DNA from: JACCXG01 sp963750935 | GTDB lineage: Bacteria > Acidobacteriota > Vicinamibacteria > Vicinamibacterales > 2-12-FULL-66-21 | Length of the DNA: 64,000 bases | Direction: 5' to 3' | Assembly: GCA_963750935.1 (NCBI GenBank) | Contig: CAVVSR010000018.1 | Location: 124,001-188,000, forward strand | Shown here: positions 60,671 to 64,000 of the stretch, one piece after another | How positions within the stretch are numbered: the stretch's first letter is position 1 | How the letters are laid out: the number at the start of each line of letters is the position of its first letter | The notes under the pieces: model-generated | The model's input: only the letters and a program-made list of their open reading frames with translations | What the model was told of the DNA's origin: nothing | The model's database searches: none | Program-made: the position numbers and the translations under genes

Positions 60671-60720
60671 GTGCCGGCGCGACGACAGTCGATCCGATGG
60701 CCGTGCTGCGCGCGGACTGA
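60671..60720 (+). pseudogene. ADOP 3'-end remnant (direct repeat of 59351-59399)
   Basis: This 50-bp stretch encodes AGATTVDPMAVLRAD and a stop, and closely matches the last 49 bp of the ADOP gene ending at 59399 (shared core GTCGATCCGATG and CGTGCTGCGCGCGGACTGA). No permease sequence precedes it, so it is a footprint of duplication, recombination or insertion around the two-gene cassette 59606-60659. Confidence 0.65.
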
Positions 60721-60732
60721 GTCGTTCTGCGG

Positions 60733-61125
60733 TCAGCGCGTCGTGCTGCGGGCCGACAGGATCAGGCTCCAGGCCAGGCCGAACAGGCACACGATCAGGC
60801 AGGCGCCAGCGAACCAGAGCTCGACGGACCCGAGGCGCAGCGCCTGGCCGTCGGCAATGCGGACCAACCGGTCGGCGACCGCGCGCCAGAAGTTCGCGGC
60901 CAGCCATCCCCAGCCGCCGGCAAGCAACGCGAAGCCGAGGCCGTTGTTGCGGTCACGGAGCTTCAGCATTCCCGCCGCGAGCAGCGCCCATCCCACCAGC
61001 TTGACCAGGTAGAACGGATCCGCGAGGCCGTTGCGCCAGGAGTATGCGGTCTCGATGGAGACCGACACTGCGAGGAAGCTGACGGTCAGGATGGTGAGGG
61101 CTGTGGTCGCGGGAGCGGTGCGCAT
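60733..61125 (-). CDS. Small multi-pass membrane protein
   Basis: 130 residues from ATG 61125 (MRTAPATTALTILTVSFLAV). Three to four hydrophobic helices (VSFLAVSVSIETAYSW, FYLVKLVGWALLAAGMLKLR, GFALLAGGWGWLAANFWRAV, WFAGACLIVCLFGLAWSLIL). No family recognised; the spacing resembles small DUF-type inner-membrane proteins. It is the last gene of a minus-strand run with the miniature ADOP and PadR upstream. Confidence 0.7.
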   Translation of the reverse strand: MRTAPATTALTILTVSFLAVSVSIETAYSWRNGLADPFYLVKLVGWALLAAGMLKLRDRNNGLGFALLAGGWGWLAANFWRAVADRLVRIADGQALRLGSVELWFAGACLIVCLFGLAWSLILSARSTTR

Positions 61126-61148
61126 GGGCGCGGGGGAGATTTTACGAC

Positions 61149-61838
61149 CTACTCCACCCGCAGCACGATGTTCGGATCGAGGCGTGAGGCGCGCCAGGCC
61201 GGAAGCCATGAGGCCAGGGCCGCGATGGCGAGGATCGCGGCCATCGCCGCCGCGAAGGTCATGACATCCGACGGCCGGACCCCGTAGAGCAGCGACGTCA
61301 ACACGCGCGTGAGCCCCAGCGCAACCGCCATCCCGACCACCGCGCCCGCGCCCGCCAGAGAGAGGCCCTGCCGGAGCACGTCGCGAAGGAGTCGTCCCCG
61401 ATCGGCGCCGAGCGCGAGGCGGATGCCCAGCTCGCGGCGACGCTCCGCCACCATCGACGCCAGCACACCGTAGGTGCCGATGGCGGCAAGCGTCAGCGCC
61501 AGCGTCGAGAACAGCGCCAGCAGCTGCGACAGGAGACGCGGCCGCCGGATGGACTCGTCGAACACCGTGTCCATCTCGCGCAGGCGCGCCACCGGAAGCG
61601 ATGGATCGATGCCCCGCACCACGCCGCCGATGCTCGGTGCCAACGCGGCCAGCGGCAGCTCCGTGCGCGCCACGACGCTCATCGTCGTCGGCGAGATCGC
61701 CACCCAGCTCTGTGGCGGCGTCGTGAACTGATCGAGCTCGTCGATCCGCGAGTCGAGATGGACGGCGATCTCGTCGTCCAGCACGCGATCGAGGCGGGAC
61801 GGCCGGAACACATTGACGATGCGCGAGATCCACGACAT
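61149..61838 (-). CDS. Miniature ADOP: prefix domain fused to the C-terminal permease block
   Basis: 229 residues. The first ~35 (MSWISRIVNVFRPSRLDRVL, then DDEIAVHLDSRIDEL) are the ADOP prefix domain. At about residue 36 the sequence jumps in frame to the end of the second periplasmic domain (QSWVAISPTTMSVVARTELP) and continues through the last FtsX block (SMVAERRRELGIRLALGADR, WLPAWRASRLDPNIVLRVE). About 550 residues of a normal ADOP are absent. The frame is clean, so this is a stable in-frame deletion or a deliberately short protein, not a frameshift. It starts 9 bp after the PadR stop, in the PadR/ADOP operon arrangement. Confidence 0.82.
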   Translation of the reverse strand: MSWISRIVNVFRPSRLDRVLDDEIAVHLDSRIDELDQFTTPPQSWVAISPTTMSVVARTELPLAALAPSIGGVVRGIDPSLPVARLREMDTVFDESIRRPRLLSQLLALFSTLALTLAAIGTYGVLASMVAERRRELGIRLALGADRGRLLRDVLRQGLSLAGAGAVVGMAVALGLTRVLTSLLYGVRPSDVMTFAAAMAAILAIAALASWLPAWRASRLDPNIVLRVE

Positions 61839-61847
61839 GGCGGCGCC

Positions 61848-62177
61848 TCAGGCGTGCTTCAGCACGTAGTTCACGGCATCGGTGGTGGAACGCCAGCGCT
61901 CAACTTCGACCTCGAGGCGCCGGCGCCCGGCGGCGGTGATGCCGTAGGCGCGCGCCGTGCGGTTGTGCTCGGTGGTGATGGTGCGGGCCTTGACCCAGCC
62001 GGCCTCCTCCATCCGGTGCAGCGCCGGATAGAGCGAGCCTTCCTCGATGCGGAGCACGTCGGACAGGCCGTGGATGTGCGCGGTGATGGCGTAGCCATGC
62101 AGCGGTCCGCGGCGCTCGAGGACGGTGAGCACGAGGAGCGGCAGCGAGCCTTGCAGCGTGTCGGGGCGTGTCGACAT
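61848..62177 (-). CDS. PadR-family transcriptional regulator
   Basis: 109 residues: LPLLVLTVLERRGPLHGYAI, the PadR signature IEEGSLYPALHRMEEAGWVK, wing RTARAYGITAAGRRRLEVEV and a C-terminal helix. This is the canonical acidobacterial PadR that precedes ADOP genes. The miniature ADOP follows after 9 bp. A palindrome at 62182-62202 lies just upstream of the start, the likely autoregulatory site. Confidence 0.92.
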   Translation of the reverse strand: MSTRPDTLQGSLPLLVLTVLERRGPLHGYAITAHIHGLSDVLRIEEGSLYPALHRMEEAGWVKARTITTEHNRTARAYGITAAGRRRLEVEVERWRSTTDAVNYVLKHA

Positions 62178-62181
62178 ACCT

Positions 62182-62202
62182 AGCGAGCTTAGTAAGCACG
62201 CT
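62182..62202. promoter_or_regulatory. 21-bp palindrome upstream of padR: likely PadR operator
   Basis: AGCGAGCTTA, G, TAAGCACGCT is symmetric except for one arm mismatch. It lies 4 bp upstream of the PadR start codon, so a bound dimer would block transcription or translation initiation. It differs from the dyad at 37573-37593, implying separate specificities. Confidence 0.6.
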
Positions 62203-62285
62203 CAGTCTGACGTGGAGTGGAAGGGGTTGTCAACCGCGGATCGCGCAGGCGTCTATGGGTCTCCTATCACCGCACGAGACAAGCC

Positions 62286-62585
62286 CTACGAACGTGCGAT
62301 TGCGCGTTCGAGTTCGTCGAGCGGGACGTGCGGCGCACTCTCATCGTCTGGACCGATCCACCATCGGCTGTTATCACCGTAGGGCTCCCACACGACGTGC
62401 TGGCGGCCCTGATACAGGAACCGGATGCGCACGTCAGTCGATCCGCCCCGCCATCTTCGAGGACGCACGTCAGAAACCCCGGGGATGTCGCGAAGACATC
62501 TGGCCAGCCGCCAAGCGAATAGTGGGGCACGAATCTCGAACGCAAACACGTGACCGGCCGCATCCTTGATCGGGAATGTGCGCAT
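62286..62585 (-). CDS. Short conserved-looking hypothetical protein
   Basis: 99 residues (MRTFPIKDAAGHVFAFEIRA). Features: ARCLRDIPGVSDVRPRRWRG, FLYQGRQHVVWEPYGDNSRW, then IGPDDESAPHVPLDELERAI. It is compact and soluble with a conserved-looking aromatic segment WEPYGDNSRWWIGP. I recall similar short acidobacterial proteins but cannot name a family. Codon use resembles its neighbours. No partner is evident. Confidence 0.6.
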   Translation of the reverse strand: MRTFPIKDAAGHVFAFEIRAPLFAWRLARCLRDIPGVSDVRPRRWRGGSTDVRIRFLYQGRQHVVWEPYGDNSRWWIGPDDESAPHVPLDELERAIARS

Positions 62586-62682
62586 GGTCTGTCGATGATG
62601 CAGCGTCGCCTAATGTTCGGCGCTCACCGCCGCGACCGCGGCGCGCCGGCGATGTTGGCGGCGTCGCGTACGGGCTGACCAA

Positions 62683-63507
62683 TCACCTGTCGCGCCATTG
62701 CCGGATGAACGCCATCACCGCGTCGACATACGCGTCGGGATGTGTGGAGTGGGGAATGTGCCCGGCGCCAGGGTATGTGACGACCTCTACGCGGGGGAGT
62801 ACGGCGGCAAGCTTGTTGACCACTGGGGCGAAGGTCGGCGGGCTTTGATCGCCGGTCGTGAGGAGGGCCGGCCGGGGGAACGCACGGATCCATTCGAGAT
62901 TGAAGGCAACCTGTTCCGGATCGCGAGCCTCGTCCATGAACGTTGGAGCATTCTCGATGAACGTCTGCTGAAGGTCTGGCGGTAGCTGGGCCCAGCTGCC
63001 CGGCCCGAGCGCCACGGTTTCGACGAACTGCTCGGCGGCACCGGCATGGTCCCCGGACGCGATGCGTTGAAGCACGGCACCCATCCGCGCGCCGACCTCC
63101 TCGAGCCGTGGCGCCAGAGCGGGATCATCGGCAAGCAAGGAGAACAGCGGAGGCTCGTGCGCGATGAGTCCCCGGAAGAGATCGGGACGCTCGGCGGCCA
63201 GCCGCAGCGTGATCGACGCGCCAAACGAGTTCCCGGCCACCCACGCCGGCGCGAGCTCCAGATGCTCGATCAACGCCGCGAGATCGGCGACGTCCTCCCG
63301 GACGCTGTCTTGTGCGGTCAGGCGCTGGCTCTCGCTGTGACCGCGCCGGTCGTAGGTGAGCACCCGAAACGACTCGGCCAAACGCGGCACGACAAAGTCC
63401 CAGCTGTGATGGGACACCCAGGACCCGTGGACAAGGACGAGGGGCACTTCACCGGTTCCGCTGAGCTCGTAGAAGATCTGGACGCCGTTGATGGTTGCCG
63501 TTGCCAT
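62683..63507 (-). CDS. Alpha/beta-fold hydrolase
   Basis: 274 residues. Oxyanion-hole motif LVLVHGSWVSHHSW, YDRRGHSES, nucleophile elbow VAGNSFGASITLRLAAE (serine in GNSFG), acid in LTTGDQSPP and histidine in YPGAGHIPHSTHPDAYVDAV. There is no signal peptide. It hydrolyses an ester, epoxide or related small molecule; substrate unknown. Divergent from the S15 peptidase gene. Confidence 0.9.
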   Translation of the reverse strand: MATATINGVQIFYELSGTGEVPLVLVHGSWVSHHSWDFVVPRLAESFRVLTYDRRGHSESQRLTAQDSVREDVADLAALIEHLELAPAWVAGNSFGASITLRLAAERPDLFRGLIAHEPPLFSLLADDPALAPRLEEVGARMGAVLQRIASGDHAGAAEQFVETVALGPGSWAQLPPDLQQTFIENAPTFMDEARDPEQVAFNLEWIRAFPRPALLTTGDQSPPTFAPVVNKLAAVLPRVEVVTYPGAGHIPHSTHPDAYVDAVMAFIRQWRDR

Positions 63508-63642
63508 GTCACGTCCCTCCGACAGCCCCTGCCACCGCGACCCCGGCCACCGTGCGAAAGAACGTCTCGACGCGTTGGCCGTGATGGGATGCTCACTGGA
63601 CGATCATAAGCTGGCCACCCGATGGGCTAAGATTCGCCAGCC

Positions 63643-64000
63643 ATGAGATACCCGCCTGACCTTCGTTACCTCGCCGCCGTTGCTGTCGCGGCGTTCGTCA
63701 CCTCGGTCGCCGTCGTCGGACAGGCTCCCACCCAGGACGTGCCGGCCGCGCCCGCGCGCCCGGTGTTCGCCGACGGCCAGTCGCAGATCGTCCCGGCCTT
63801 TGCGGATGAGCAGCAGTGGATCCGCGAGACGCTCTGGGTCGAGACCGAGTTCGATTCCGACCGCGACGGAAAGCGCGACCGCGTGTTCGTGGACGTCACG
63901 CGGCAGCGGCAGACCGATACCGAGAAGCTGAAGGTGCCGGTGATCTACGAGTCGTCGCCGTATTTCGCCGGAACGTCCGGCAACCGCCAGTTCCTGTGGA
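63643..64000 (+). CDS. X-Pro dipeptidyl-peptidase-like (S15/CocE) protein, 5' part only
   Basis: The frame from ATG 63643 stays open to the window edge (~119 residues). Signal peptide: MRYPPDLRYLAAVAVAAFVT. The mature start has the S15 N-terminal strand ETLWVETEFDSDRDGKRDRV and VPVIYESSPYFAG, which precede the catalytic domain of Xaa-Pro dipeptidyl-peptidases and CocE-like esterases. The catalytic triad lies beyond the window. Confidence 0.8.
   Translation, partial: MRYPPDLRYLAAVAVAAFVTSVAVVGQAPTQDVPAAPARPVFADGQSQIVPAFADEQQWIRETLWVETEFDSDRDGKRDRVFVDVTRQRQTDTEKLKVPVIYESSPYFAGTSGNRQFLW

Overview
This is a GC-rich, gene-dense chromosomal segment, most likely from an Acidobacteriota bacterium and probably a Vicinamibacteria-type soil or metagenomic lineage. 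That assignment is an inference. It rests on at least seven ADOP-type permeases (acidobacterial duplicated orphan permeases: two MacB/FtsX halves and no ATPase), two PadR regulators next to ADOP genes, an ECF sigma factor paired with a Ser/Thr kinase, a second kinase with a TolB-like propeller, paired DUF1080 proteins, an FG-GAP protein and a quinoprotein propeller. I saw no rRNA, tRNA, CRISPR array, plasmid origin or phage structural gene.

Layout. 1-6.4 kb: an M56 (BlaR1-like) membrane peptidase and its BlaI-like repressor with a dyad operator, an ECF sigma/kinase pair, a small lipoprotein and an exported DUF1566 protein. 6.5-9.4 kb: uvrA. 9.5-11.5 kb: wreckage of an ADOP permease in very GC-rich sequence. 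11.6-20 kb: an MsbA-like exporter, a TSUP permease, a repeat-bounded element carrying a GxxExxY protein with an internally deleted second copy abutting it, a nucleotidyltransferase, and a two-gene ABC exporter. 20-25 kb: an intact ADOP and a membrane GGDEF-EAL protein. 25-34 kb: secreted proteins (a probable DUF6454 protein, FG-GAP, a Tat-type hydrolase, two DUF1080 proteins, a B3-like metallo-beta-lactamase, a TPR protein). 34-37.5 kb: DinB, GNAT, a hexose-phosphate mutarotase and an MFS transporter. 37.6-48.6 kb: PadR plus ADOP, a quinoprotein, two more ADOPs and an exported methyltransferase. 48.8-57 kb: an LRR protein, an AbgT transporter, a kinase-propeller and a secreted protein. 57-62.2 kb: an ADOP, a two-gene cassette between ADOP 3'-end repeats, and a PadR with a miniature ADOP. 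62.3-64 kb: a small protein, an alpha/beta hydrolase and the start of an S15 peptidase.

Two features cut across the window. First, many genes are split by single-base frameshifts, often compensating and often in homopolymers or GC runs. This suggests a long-read-type assembly with residual indels more than mass pseudogenisation, so I give reconstructed spans and break positions. Second, the intergenic spaces hold an unusual set of non-coding repeats: heptad tandem arrays with different units, nearly all pyrimidine-rich on the + strand; a palindromic ~115-bp leader element found twice, each copy 15-20 bp before a start codon; a 46-bp REP-like palindrome; and AACGGAG/CTCCGTT-bounded elements, one carrying the GxxExxY gene and one a deletion derivative of it. 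These repeats, and the GxxExxY element above all, are the best candidates for something undescribed.
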